From Verrucomicrobiota bacterium (lineage in GTDB: Bacteria; Verrucomicrobiota; Verrucomicrobiia; Verrucomicrobiales; Akkermansiaceae), in contig RDZR01000042.1 of the NCBI GenBank assembly GCA_004294095.1, positions 1 to 50,214 of the forward strand: 50,214 nt of DNA. The letters are read 5' to 3'. The position numbers and the translations under genes are program-made. Positions 25,258 through 33,553 of this stretch are shown piece by piece (within the stretch, counting starts at the first letter, position 1; each line of letters opens with the position of its first letter). Below the pieces are notes generated by a model. That model was not told the origin of the DNA, searched no databases, and saw only the letters and a list, made by a program, of their open reading frames with translations.

Positions 25258-25734
25258 GTGCAACTCACCTCATACACCGACTACTCTCTAAGGGCTTTGC
25301 TCTACCTGATGAGCTGCCCAGATCATAAGGCGACTACTCGCGAAATGGCGCAGGCCTTTGGGGTTTCGCTGAACCATTTCTCTAAGGTGACGAAAGATCT
25401 AACCAAGGCGGGTTGGCTGGTTGGCATGCGTGGCGCAGGCGGCGGCGTGCGCTTGGCAGAGCATACGCGAGACGCGCGCGTGGGTGAAATCGTGCGGCAT
25501 ACGGAGAATTTCCAATTGGTGGAGTGCTTCGATATGAAGACGAATACCTGCCGAATCGCGCGCTGTTGCCGTCTCAAGGGCTTGCTCTTCAAAGCCCGTA
25601 AAGCATTTTTCGAGGTGTTGGATAGCGTGACCATTCAGGAAATGGCGGATAACCCTGAAGAACTTAGGCGCGTGCTCTCTGTGGTTTCCCCTCACGGGTC
25701 AGGAGAGAACGCTGAGAGTGAAAAAGTTGATTAA
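25258..25734 (+). CDS. nsrR: Rrf2-family transcriptional regulator, NsrR-like
   Basis: 158 residues from GTG 25258; the MQLTSYTDYSLRALLYL start is the exact N-terminus of NsrR/IscR-type Rrf2 proteins, which fixes the GTG. A winged helix follows with TTREMAQAFGVSLNHFSKV and GGGVRLAE. Cysteines at about 90, 98, 103 and 104 (ECFDMKTNTCRIARCCRLKG) give the C-x7-C-x5-C pattern of nitric-oxide-sensing [Fe-S] NsrR. The family represses NO-response genes until NO destroys the cluster. Three NsrR-like palindromes lie around it, upstream of surface-protein genes rather than the usual hmp or nor genes, so the signal could be something else. Confidence 0.85.
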   Translation: MQLTSYTDYSLRALLYLMSCPDHKATTREMAQAFGVSLNHFSKVTKDLTKAGWLVGMRGAGGGVRLAEHTRDARVGEIVRHTENFQLVECFDMKTNTCRIARCCRLKGLLFKARKAFFEVLDSVTIQEMADNPEELRRVLSVVSPHGSGENAESEKVD

Positions 25735-25851
25735 TGAATTCGCGAGGAGAGCGTCATTCATCTTTTATTCCAACTTGGACGATCGGCTAAACACAGGAAC
25801 GTGCCCCTTAGAAATTTTTTTAGAAATGATCACTTTTTTCTTGCTACAAAT

Positions 25852-25868
25852 AGGTATTAGAAATACTT
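25852..25868 (+). promoter_or_regulatory. Rrf2/NsrR-like operator, site 3
   Basis: AGGTATTAGAAATACTT, a less perfect copy of the same palindrome, 72 nt upstream of the FG-GAP gene at 25940 and in its orientation. It too is preceded by CTTGC-N6-TAGGTATT, the feature shared by all three sites. Confidence 0.6.
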
Positions 25869-25939
25869 GTTAAGAAGTCTTTTCTGCGAGGAGAGACGCT
25901 ACCCCACTCATCAAACCAAGCTAAATTCTAAAACTTCGT

Positions 25940-28186
25940 ATGAAAATTCCATTCAACGCCCGTATTTTTGCTTTTCTCGCCGCTTGTTTGCTCGTGGGAA
26001 TCGGGGTCTGCTGCTGGTTGGCTCGGACGCCACTTGTGGCTGGCCAACGAGTCACTGAGAATCTCGCGCTTGGCTCCACTAGCATCCGAGAGACTCCGCA
26101 GCTAATAATGGGGCAACAAAAAATAACCGCTGAGCAAAGTGGGGTAGCCGATCAAAACTCGTTTGAATTTCACCATCATCGCCCAGCAACGGCAAATTCG
26201 TTCACCGCTGAGAATGCCCCCTATGGCTTAGAAATCTTGTTTGACCATCATGGGATGACGCTCCGTCCCAACAATCCAGCAATCCCTGAGGAAGACAAAT
26301 GGTCTTTTTCCATGATTCAGATCGCCCCACCCAGCGTCCCAAGCCAAACCTCGCCAGAAACAATTTCCTACGAGAGCAAACCAGGCCACACCGAGTGGTT
26401 CATCAATTCCGAAAAAGGAATCGAACATGGGATGAATTTGGCAAGCCCGCCATCATCCATGAGCGAGCCACTGAAGTTTAATTTCAAAGTCAGCTCGAAT
26501 CTCCGGTGCGAAGGTGGATCTGAAAACAATCTTGTTTTCAAAGATGAAAAAGGAGCACCCACGCTGCGTTATGAAAAGCTCATCGCCTATGATGCCAAAG
26601 GAAAAATCATCCCCACCGCACTCACTTGGGATGATACGACATCCACCATCGCGTGGCAGGTGGATCATCAGGGCTTTGATTACCCGATTGTGATTGATCC
26701 CATCATTGCCACTTTTGCCCAGACGCTCACTCCACCCAGCACCATCATCGGCTCTTTTGGCGAGGCCATCGCCATCGTTGGGGACTTCATGGCAGTCGGC
26801 ACTCCTTCGAGCAATCGAGTTTATTTATATGAGAAAAGTGGCGGGACGTGGACTTTGTTCAGCCGGAAAAATTTCCTCGTCTCCCCCGCAACCAATGGTG
26901 GGGCATTCGGCACCCAAGTTCTCATGCCAAATCTGGACACCATCATTGTTTCCGATACCTCCTTCGATGCCCCGACCTCCACTGGCGGCACCAATACCAA
27001 TCAAGGCGCGATTTTCGCCTTCGGCAGAAACATCGGTGGCGATAACAACTGGGGCTTAATCAAGCAGTTCACCCTCACCGAGCCACTCCTACCAAGCGGA
27101 AAGCTGGCGGACCGCCTAGGAACCGTCATGTCCCTATCAGGAAATTTCCTTGCCGCATCCGCCATACCGGATTCAGACAGCTACGATACCGCCATCAAAT
27201 CAGTTTATCTTTTTGAAAAAGACCGCGGTGGGCTTGATAACTGGGGTCAGGTGCCCGGAGTTAGAATTCATAGCTCGGACTTCAGTAGCGGCTTCAGCTA
27301 TGCAAGATCTTTCAGTCTTTTTGGGGATTTGCTCGTCGTCGGATCTCAGGCTGAGAGTTTCACACAGGCCCCAGGCTCGCCCACCATTCAATTTCAAGGT
27401 GCCGTCTATCTCTATGGAAAAAACCAAGGCGGAGCCAACCAATGGGGCTTGCTTCCCAATGGCAGGCGCTATGCACCCGATGGTGCGTTTGGCGACTTTT
27501 TTGGCCGCTCGGTCAGCGGCTCAGGTGATTTCATCGCCGTCGGCGCCGATGGAGTGGACCTTTCTGCCAGCCAAGGAGGCGCTGGTGCAGTCTATCTGCT
27601 TTCCAGAAATCAAGGTGGTTCGGGCGCTTGGGGATTTTTACCAGGCCGCCTCACCGCGGCAGATGCGGCTGCGTCTGATGCCTTTGGTGCCTTCGTTCAA
27701 TTAGCCGGAAACGTCCTGGCGGTGCGAGCCTCCAGCGATGATGTAGCGGGCACGAACGACGCTGGTTCCGTTTACTTATTCGATCGCGATCAGGGCGGAA
27801 CGAACGCATTTGGCGCCGTGGCCAATGGAAAATTCTCGATCGATAACGTTTCCAGCATTATCAAAGTCAAAAGCCCGCTATTCCTCTCTGAAAATCACTT
27901 GGCATTTGCGACCAGTCCAAGTGTTGGAAATTCTTCAGTCAGCATCATCAACCTCTCAGCGAGCACGGGCACCGGCGAGGGACTTGGCCAACTCACCTTC
28001 GCTCGCGATGGACTGGCCACTTTTGTCCCGCGAGCCGCCGGAACTTACCAACTCCGAACAAGCATCAACCTACAGACATGGGCAGACTTAGGAGCGCCAC
28101 AAACTGGAGCTGCCAGCGCCAATCTTATTTTCAATACCGGCACGCCTGGAAGCGAACCACGCCGCTTTTATCGGATCGAAAGATAA
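25940..28186 (+). CDS. FG-GAP-type propeller exoprotein, second family member
   Basis: 748 residues. A membrane or signal segment (FAFLAACLLVGIGVCCWLA) is followed by the N-terminal domain shared with the 21556-23850 protein (TEWFINSEKGIEHGM ... YPIVIDPII). A propeller region of irregular FG-GAP-like units (about 255-640) then has recurring GNFLAASAIP, GDLLVVGSQ, GDFIAVGADG and VYLF.KDRGG/NQGG turns. The C-terminal beta domain (GTYQLRTSINLQTWADL ... RRFYRIER) corresponds to that of its relative. No PEP-CTERM tail or Cys lipobox is clear. It is a surface or secreted binding protein by architecture; ligand unknown. Operator site 3 lies just upstream. Confidence 0.8.
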   Translation: MKIPFNARIFAFLAACLLVGIGVCCWLARTPLVAGQRVTENLALGSTSIRETPQLIMGQQKITAEQSGVADQNSFEFHHHRPATANSFTAENAPYGLEILFDHHGMTLRPNNPAIPEEDKWSFSMIQIAPPSVPSQTSPETISYESKPGHTEWFINSEKGIEHGMNLASPPSSMSEPLKFNFKVSSNLRCEGGSENNLVFKDEKGAPTLRYEKLIAYDAKGKIIPTALTWDDTTSTIAWQVDHQGFDYPIVIDPIIATFAQTLTPPSTIIGSFGEAIAIVGDFMAVGTPSSNRVYLYEKSGGTWTLFSRKNFLVSPATNGGAFGTQVLMPNLDTIIVSDTSFDAPTSTGGTNTNQGAIFAFGRNIGGDNNWGLIKQFTLTEPLLPSGKLADRLGTVMSLSGNFLAASAIPDSDSYDTAIKSVYLFEKDRGGLDNWGQVPGVRIHSSDFSSGFSYARSFSLFGDLLVVGSQAESFTQAPGSPTIQFQGAVYLYGKNQGGANQWGLLPNGRRYAPDGAFGDFFGRSVSGSGDFIAVGADGVDLSASQGGAGAVYLLSRNQGGSGAWGFLPGRLTAADAAASDAFGAFVQLAGNVLAVRASSDDVAGTNDAGSVYLFDRDQGGTNAFGAVANGKFSIDNVSSIIKVKSPLFLSENHLAFATSPSVGNSSVSIINLSASTGTGEGLGQLTFARDGLATFVPRAAGTYQLRTSINLQTWADLGAPQTGAASANLIFNTGTPGSEPRRFYRIER

Positions 28187-28359
28187 ATATGGTGCTTGCT
28201 CGCAGTCGGAATTTAAGAGGTGAGGTGCTCCCGATCGATTTCCCGGCGATGTGGCGGCGATCTTTGGTCGCCGTGACAGGTTTTGGAAAAATGAATGCGA
28301 CCGAAGATCGCAGCCACCAACAAAAAGGCCGACAAAAAGCTGGGTGAATACCCTGCAAT

Positions 28360-29388
28360 TCACGCCTTCTCCGCCCAGCGCAACTTGGCGCTGGTGCTGC
28401 GCGGATTGAGGTGGCGCTCTTCGGAACTCGCGGTGATCACCGTCTCACTGATCGCGCGGTAGTGGCCGAGGCGCAGGCCGTCCCGAAAGGCGTGCTTCAC
28501 GCGGCGGTCTTCTCCAGAATGAAAAGTCAGCATCGCCACTCGTGACCCTTGACCCAAACTCGCCGCAATTGTTCGCAAAAATCCATCAAGCGCAGAAAAT
28601 TCATCATTGACGGCGATTCTCACTGTTTGAAATACCATCCGAACGGTATGCTCGATGTTTGAAGCAGTTTCATGGGCCGAAGCGGCGCGGATGGCATCGG
28701 CAAACGCGAGAGTATCTGGAAAGTGGCGGCCGGCGAGGGCGGAGGCGAGATCTTCTGGTTGATCTAAATCCCCATAAATGGCGAGCAGGCGCGCAAGTTT
28801 TTCAGCGCGTATATTTTCTAACCACTTTTGGGCTGACTGGCCGTGATGTGGATTCATGCGCATATCGAGAGGGCCGCGATTTTTGAAACTAAACCCACGC
28901 TGAGGGTTATCCAGTTGCATCGATGAGCAGCCGAGATCCGCAAAAACAAAATCAACTGCGGGAAGATTTTCCGCTCGGAGGAGCTGGGCGATGCCGGCGT
29001 AGTTGCGATGCACGGGGCGGAAAACATCAGACCCGTAGCCTGCGGCAGCGATGCGTTGAGTTGTTTTCGGCTGCTCGATGGGATCGCAGTCCATGCCGTA
29101 GAGAATGCCTCCTGGCGCGATGGCTTTGAGAAAAAGAAGCGCGTGGCCGCCATAACCGAGCGTGGCATCGATGCCGATCATGCCCGGCTCCAGTTGCAGA
29201 GCGGCGAGGCACTCCGCAGCGAGAATCGGAACATGAGTGCCGGCGGGGGTTTTTCCGGAAGCTCGCACTTTTGCCACCACTTCCGGATGCAGGTGAGGCG
29301 CGAGTTCCTTATATTTTTCATCAAAAGCACGCGGATTTTTACCGCGGTAGCGTTTTCGCCGTGGCGGTCTGGGCGGCAACTCACTCAC
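28360..29388 (-). CDS. rsmH: 16S rRNA (cytosine-N4) methyltransferase RsmH
   Basis: 342 residues. Methylates C1402 of 16S rRNA with SAM. Motifs: GIDATLGYGGHALLFLKA for SAM (here TLGYGGH instead of TLGGGGH), FVFADLGCSSMQLDNPQRGF, GPLDMRMNP, FQTVRIAVNDEF (RxxVN), MLTFHSGEDRRVKHAF and NPRSTSAKLR at the end. The N-terminus is about 50 residues longer than usual and basic (RPPRRKRYRGKNPR). It normally lies in the division/cell-wall cluster but here is linked by a 4-nt overlap to the MazG-like gene upstream, so it is relocated. Confidence 0.93.
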   Translation of the reverse strand: MSELPPRPPRRKRYRGKNPRAFDEKYKELAPHLHPEVVAKVRASGKTPAGTHVPILAAECLAALQLEPGMIGIDATLGYGGHALLFLKAIAPGGILYGMDCDPIEQPKTTQRIAAAGYGSDVFRPVHRNYAGIAQLLRAENLPAVDFVFADLGCSSMQLDNPQRGFSFKNRGPLDMRMNPHHGQSAQKWLENIRAEKLARLLAIYGDLDQPEDLASALAGRHFPDTLAFADAIRAASAHETASNIEHTVRMVFQTVRIAVNDEFSALDGFLRTIAASLGQGSRVAMLTFHSGEDRRVKHAFRDGLRLGHYRAISETVITASSEERHLNPRSTSAKLRWAEKA

Positions 29389-29735
29389 AGCTCCGAGTAT
29401 TTGAGATTGTTTCCACGGGCTTTCTCGACTGGATAGCGTTGGTGATTGTAGGCAATTTTCGCAGCCATCACATCGCCGAGCTGCATGTTTAAATTATCCG
29501 CCAACTCGAAAAGAAGAATCGCGACGTCGGCAATTTCGGAGGCGATTTCCTCACGGCGTGCGGCAACGCGTTGTTGAATTTGGTCCTCTTGCTGCCAGAC
29601 AAAATGTTGCATGAGCTCGCCCGCTTCCGCAGCGATGGCCACGGATAAATCTTTGGGATTATGATACTTCCGCCACTCGCGTTGATCGACAAAATTTTGA
29701 ATTTCAGCGGTGAGCATGGCAATCGAATCGTTCAT
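29385..29735 (-). CDS. MazG-like nucleotide pyrophosphohydrolase
   Basis: 116 residues, all helical. The pattern WRKYHNPKDLSVAIAAEAGE, LMQHFVWQ, EEIASEIADVAILLFELAD and AAKIAYNHQRYPVEKARG is that of RS21-C6/MazG-type NTP pyrophosphatases, with the EEIASEIADV acidic cluster and E-A-G-E binding the metal. Members clean non-canonical or excess dNTPs such as dCTP analogues. Its stop overlaps the rsmH start by 4 nt (ATGA). Confidence 0.88.
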   Translation of the reverse strand: MNDSIAMLTAEIQNFVDQREWRKYHNPKDLSVAIAAEAGELMQHFVWQQEDQIQQRVAARREEIASEIADVAILLFELADNLNMQLGDVMAAKIAYNHQRYPVEKARGNNLKYSEL

Positions 29736-29797
29736 AGCGAGAGCCTACTCTGCTGCGGGCATGGCTCGCACGCTAAAAAAATCTAACAGGAGATAGC

Positions 29798-31078
29798 TCA
29801 GCGTGCTGGCAAGGTGCCGACGATGGTTTGCTGAACCAAAAGAAGATAATCCGCGCGCTCGGGTGGCATATTCAACTCGCTGACTTCGCGAGCCATCGCC
29901 AACACCAAGTCTGCATCGATGGCCTCGTGGGTCGGCTGCCGCAGCCAGATGGAAAAGGCACAAACCACGGCTGCGAAGCGGGCATCTTTGCTAGGTTCTT
30001 TATCTAACAGATATTGCAAAGTGATGCTCGGCGCTTGTTCACCGTTCGCGCTCCAAACCAACTGGCCGAGATTTGGGTCAGGCGTCGTGCGCTGAATTTC
30101 CAAAGCAAGCACCACTCCGCCGCCAGCCGGAACGTGAGTTGGCAGTGTCATCGCATTTTGGGCCATCGGCAAATCGTATCCTAACAGATAGATGTGTTGG
30201 ATTCCAGTGGTGTTGGGATGATAGGCGAGGGCCACCTCGCAGGCCGCATTGGGACTGGCGGTGAGTTTTGTGAAAAGCAATACGGAGGACGGCCGCCATG
30301 GGCATGCGATCATTTCTGCGGAAAGCATCGCCGCACGTTGGGTGGCGGCCACCGGACGTTGATCAGGATGCCACGCGGGCTTTTCGATTCTTGCCATCGC
30401 CACCACGGCGGGGAACTGCAATGCGAACGTATTTAAAATTTCTTCCAAGCGGACTTCGGCTGCATGTGGCCAGCGCCGCTCAAGGCGCACTGCTTGCTGG
30501 ATCCAAGGCAGGCTCGCACGCCCTGCGGAAATCGGTAGTTGAATAACACTTGCCTCCGCAGCGAGCCATGGCAGGCGTGTTCTAAGTTCCGGTAAATTGC
30601 GGCCATCGGGAAGTGTGACGATGGACTCGCTGTGGCGGCCATCCGCATGATTCGGATCGAGAGGACTTGGCGCGGGCATCAAAACGGCTGGCACCTTTTT
30701 TTCTACTGGAATCATCGTAGTTGTTGGCGTGCCCTCCGCATCCGAGGATGACGTTTTCCAAAAATACACCAGCACGGCGACGATCGCAGCGAGACATGCA
30801 GCGATTGCCAAGCGATGGGTGATAGCGCGCGGCGCCGAGGTCTTGAGACTCCGCGCTTGAGCCTGGTTCAACAATTCCTGCACTCTCTTGGGCGATAAAC
30901 TGCGGTCGGGAAATTCGAGAGAAGAACGGATTTTTTGCGTGGTGCTGTTGAGATCTTCGATGGCACTTTGCAATGCAGGATCTGCCTCGATGGCGGCCTG
31001 CACTTGGCGCGCTTCTTCGGCATCAAGCTCGCCAAGATGATAGGCAGTGAGGCGAGGATCTTGTGGGGTAAGTTTCAT
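29798..31078 (-). CDS. YfbK-like membrane anti-sigma protein lacking its VWA domain
   Basis: 426 residues. The N-terminus (LTAYHLGELDAEEARQVQAA to about 60) is the cytoplasmic sigma-binding type segment of verrucomicrobial anti-sigma/YfbK proteins. One transmembrane helix lies at about 87-105. The periplasmic part carries the VWFA_N domain (AEVRLEEILNTFALQFP, CPWRPSSVLLFTKL) and then the DUF3520 domain (YLLGYDLPMAQ, ARFAAVVCAFSIWLRQP, DADLVLAMAREVSEL). The von Willebrand A domain normally between them is absent: no DxSxS motif, and the two flanks join within a few residues. Coupled by 4 nt to the ECF sigma gene upstream. By context it restrains that sigma; how it senses is unknown. Confidence 0.75.
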   Translation of the reverse strand: MKLTPQDPRLTAYHLGELDAEEARQVQAAIEADPALQSAIEDLNSTTQKIRSSLEFPDRSLSPKRVQELLNQAQARSLKTSAPRAITHRLAIAACLAAIVAVLVYFWKTSSSDAEGTPTTTMIPVEKKVPAVLMPAPSPLDPNHADGRHSESIVTLPDGRNLPELRTRLPWLAAEASVIQLPISAGRASLPWIQQAVRLERRWPHAAEVRLEEILNTFALQFPAVVAMARIEKPAWHPDQRPVAATQRAAMLSAEMIACPWRPSSVLLFTKLTASPNAACEVALAYHPNTTGIQHIYLLGYDLPMAQNAMTLPTHVPAGGGVVLALEIQRTTPDPNLGQLVWSANGEQAPSITLQYLLDKEPSKDARFAAVVCAFSIWLRQPTHEAIDADLVLAMAREVSELNMPPERADYLLLVQQTIVGTLPAR

Positions 31079-31638
31079 GATTGATCCGCAGGTAGTAAAT
31101 CTCGCAGGTGTTTGAGTCCGCTGTGAATGAGAAAGCCAATGTTGCCCGATTTAAGCCCAGTAATTTCACTAATTTCTCGGTAGCTGAGCCCTTGTTGGAA
31201 TTTAAGGATGATGACCTCGCGCTGATTTTCAGGCAGGCTGCGCAAAATGTTCATCATGGCGGCCAAGCGTTCATTGTGTTGCGCGGATTCATCTGGCTGT
31301 AGGCCATGGCCAGCAATTTTTTTCCACTGAGTATGTTGTAAGGTATCTGTGTCTTTTTCTCTCCTGAGATGATCCAACGCTCGGTTGCGGCAAACCTTAA
31401 ATAACCAAGCACGCAAATGGTTTTCTACGCGATTCTGCGGTTGGCCACATAGGCGCAAGAAGGTATCCTGAACCACATCCTGAGCGGTCGTGAAATCGTT
31501 GACGATCGTCATTGCATAAGCAATGAGCGCGGATTGATGTTGCTGAATTGCCATTTCAAGCCAGCGAGTGCGTGAGCTTTCTGCGGTGCTGGCGCGATGC
31601 CCAGTCACTGTTAGATAAGTAGCTGATTTCTCAGGCAT
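31075..31638 (-). CDS. ECF-family RNA polymerase sigma factor
   Basis: 187 residues. Region 2 (HQSALIAYAMTIVNDFTTAQ, DVVQDTFLRLC, HLRAWLFKVCRNRALDHLRR) and region 4 (RSLPENQREVIILKFQQGLS, YREISEITGLKSGNIGFLIH) are both clear. The region 4 helix GLKSGNIGFLIHSGLKHLR resembles ECF groups paired with YfbK-type partners in verrucomicrobia. The first ~25 residues are an extension. It overlaps the anti-sigma gene by 4 nt, and rex ends 1 nt away downstream on the same strand side, upstream in transcription order. Target promoters are not identifiable here. Confidence 0.9.
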   Translation of the reverse strand: MPEKSATYLTVTGHRASTAESSRTRWLEMAIQQHQSALIAYAMTIVNDFTTAQDVVQDTFLRLCGQPQNRVENHLRAWLFKVCRNRALDHLRREKDTDTLQHTQWKKIAGHGLQPDESAQHNERLAAMMNILRSLPENQREVIILKFQQGLSYREISEITGLKSGNIGFLIHSGLKHLRDLLPADQS

Positions 31639-31639
31639 G

Positions 31640-32278
31640 TTAGCGGATGAAGTAACTCAAATGCTCAAGCTCCAAGGCCAGATCGACATTATTGATCGTG
31701 ATATCCGAGCCCACTTCTAACATAACCGGTGAGAAATTCAAAATCCCCTGAATGCCGGCGTGGACCAAACGATTTGCCGTGAGTTGTGCATGCTCGCTCG
31801 GCACGCACAGGATCGCAAGCTTCACTGATTTTTCCTTAATAAAATCTTCTAACAAGTGATCTGCAAACACCGGAATTCTAACCCCGCGTGAGATGGCCGC
31901 ATCAGGTTTTGCATCAAATGCGGCGATCACTTCAAAGCCTTCTTTTTCAAAGCCGTGGTAGCGCAGCAGGGCCGAGCCCAAATTTCCGGCACCCACCAAA
32001 ATGACCGGTTGCAAGCGCTCGCGCCCAAGGGTTTCGCGAATCATCGTCGTCAATAACTCGACTGGATAACCAAGGCCACGCGTGCCAAATTGGCCAAAAT
32101 ACGCTAAGTCTTTTCGCAGTTGAGAGGATTTGACGCCTGCCACTTTTGCCAGTGTGGTGGAGCTCACCGTGCTGACCTGATTCGCATGTAGTTTTTGCAA
32201 ACTACGCAAATAGATCGAGAGCCGATAAATCGCTTTTTTCGGAATGTCTATTTTCCCCGATTTATCTTGATGATCCAA
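31640..32278 (-). CDS. rex: Redox-sensing transcriptional repressor Rex
   Basis: 212 residues. The N-terminal winged helix (IPKKAIYRLSIYLRSLQKL, VSSTTLAKVAGVKSSQLRKD) includes the family hallmark LAYFGQFGTRGLGY. The Rossmann NAD(H) domain follows with VILVGAGNLGSALLRY and FDAKPD, ending in a C-terminal swapped helix (VDLALELEHLSYFI). Rex senses NADH/NAD+ and represses fermentative and respiratory genes when NADH is low. It lies directly after the E1-E2 dehydrogenase genes (21 nt) and before the ECF gene, so it is probably cotranscribed. No full Rex box was found nearby. Confidence 0.93.
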   Translation of the reverse strand: MDHQDKSGKIDIPKKAIYRLSIYLRSLQKLHANQVSTVSSTTLAKVAGVKSSQLRKDLAYFGQFGTRGLGYPVELLTTMIRETLGRERLQPVILVGAGNLGSALLRYHGFEKEGFEVIAAFDAKPDAAISRGVRIPVFADHLLEDFIKEKSVKLAILCVPSEHAQLTANRLVHAGIQGILNFSPVMLEVGSDITINNVDLALELEHLSYFIR

Positions 32279-32299
32279 AGGTTGCTGGCGGCTAAATGG

Positions 32300-33538
32300 T
32301 TAGAGCAGTGCTGGCTGTTGCAACAGCGATGACACGCGATTGAGCAAAAATCCTGCCCCGCCGCCATCGACGACGCGGTGGTCAAATGTAAGCTGTAAAT
32401 CAGCGACGGTGACTGGCAAAAATGTTTCAAGCTCTTCATTCCAAACTGGCTGCTTAGATCCGGCACCGATGCCGAGAATGAGCGTTTCGTTAGGCAGCGG
32501 AATTGGCGTGCCGGTGGTAAGGCCAAAGGTGCCGAAGTTCGTCACCGTCGCAATGCCACCTTTGCCATCATTTTCTGCTAGATGGCGGCGCCGCGCGCGG
32601 TCCACGATTTCATCATACTCAGCGATCAGCTCGATCAGTGGCTTCTGATCCACGGCGCGCATGACAGGCACGACGACCCCGTCATTGACTTGCACCGCCA
32701 CGCCAATGTCATACGAACGTGGATGCACGACTTTATCGCCAATGAGGTAACCGGCCGTTGCGGGATTTTCTTTCAAGGCAAGGGCAAAGGCTCTCAATAA
32801 ATAAAGCGTCAGTCCCGGCTTGGGCGATTGGGCGCGGCGATGATCTAACAGCCGGTCGATCGGCACTGGCAGGCCCACCGTCGCGAGCGGCCTCGTCCAA
32901 CTGCGGCGCATCGCATCCGCCACGGCAAGGCGCATGGGCGATGCTGGGCTGCTCGGCCAAGATTCCAGATAGGTGAGAAATTTTTCCAAATCATCCACGG
33001 TGACGCGGCCACCAGCGCCTGTTCCGGCGATTGCCGAAATGTCTGCCTCGCGGATGCCCAAATCATCCATCCGCGCGCGCATGCGAGGAGAAATATAATG
33101 AGCGCCCATCACGCCAGTTGGCACTGGGAGGCCTTTCACGCTGGGCACCACGGACGGAGATTCTTCATACGCATCATCACTCAAAGCAAAGTGAAGATTC
33201 GCTTCTCTCGGGTGATCCGCGCTTTCGTGAGTTTGTGCTTGGCGTTTATTTTCGATTCCCTCCAGCGTCTCGACACCGGTGCGCACCACCTCTTCATCGG
33301 TCACTTCTAACAAACCTAACAGACTTCCAACCGCATACGATTGCCCCTCAGCGGCGCGGACTTCGGCGACGATTCCATCGCATAATGTCGTCACGCTCAT
33401 CACTGCTTTATTGGTCTCCACCTCGATGATGTCCTGATCTGTCTTGACCTGATCCCCCACTCGGATTCCAAGGGAAACAATCGTTGCTTCGGCGATCGAC
33501 TCACCCAACTGAGGCATCAAAATTGGCACGGTAGGCAT
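32300..33538 (-). CDS. 2-oxoacid dehydrogenase E2 (dihydrolipoyl acyltransferase)
   Basis: 412 residues. An N-terminal lipoyl domain (about 1-80) has the lipoyl-Lys in VETNKAVM. A linker and the peripheral-subunit-binding domain (RMRARMDDLGIREADISAIA, GTGAGGRVTVDDLEKFL) at about 145-190 follow. The catalytic domain (about 205-412) includes the active-site FDHRVVDGGGAGFLL. It transfers acyl groups to CoA in pyruvate or branched-chain 2-oxoacid dehydrogenase complexes. Substrate cannot be fixed from this; the E1alpha/E1beta split and order fit pyruvate, acetoin or branched-chain types. It is the third gene of the unit, followed by rex. Confidence 0.9.
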   Translation of the reverse strand: MPTVPILMPQLGESIAEATIVSLGIRVGDQVKTDQDIIEVETNKAVMSVTTLCDGIVAEVRAAEGQSYAVGSLLGLLEVTDEEVVRTGVETLEGIENKRQAQTHESADHPREANLHFALSDDAYEESPSVVPSVKGLPVPTGVMGAHYISPRMRARMDDLGIREADISAIAGTGAGGRVTVDDLEKFLTYLESWPSSPASPMRLAVADAMRRSWTRPLATVGLPVPIDRLLDHRRAQSPKPGLTLYLLRAFALALKENPATAGYLIGDKVVHPRSYDIGVAVQVNDGVVVPVMRAVDQKPLIELIAEYDEIVDRARRRHLAENDGKGGIATVTNFGTFGLTTGTPIPLPNETLILGIGAGSKQPVWNEELETFLPVTVADLQLTFDHRVVDGGGAGFLLNRVSSLLQQPALL

Positions 33539-33553
33539 AATAATAACTAACGG

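Noticed and set aside
28187-28359. Hairpin CGGCGA-TCTTTGG-TCGCCG as terminator after the second FG-GAP gene
   Set aside because: Only a 6-bp stem with no T-tract; too weak to list as a feature, though it is the only candidate between the convergent genes.
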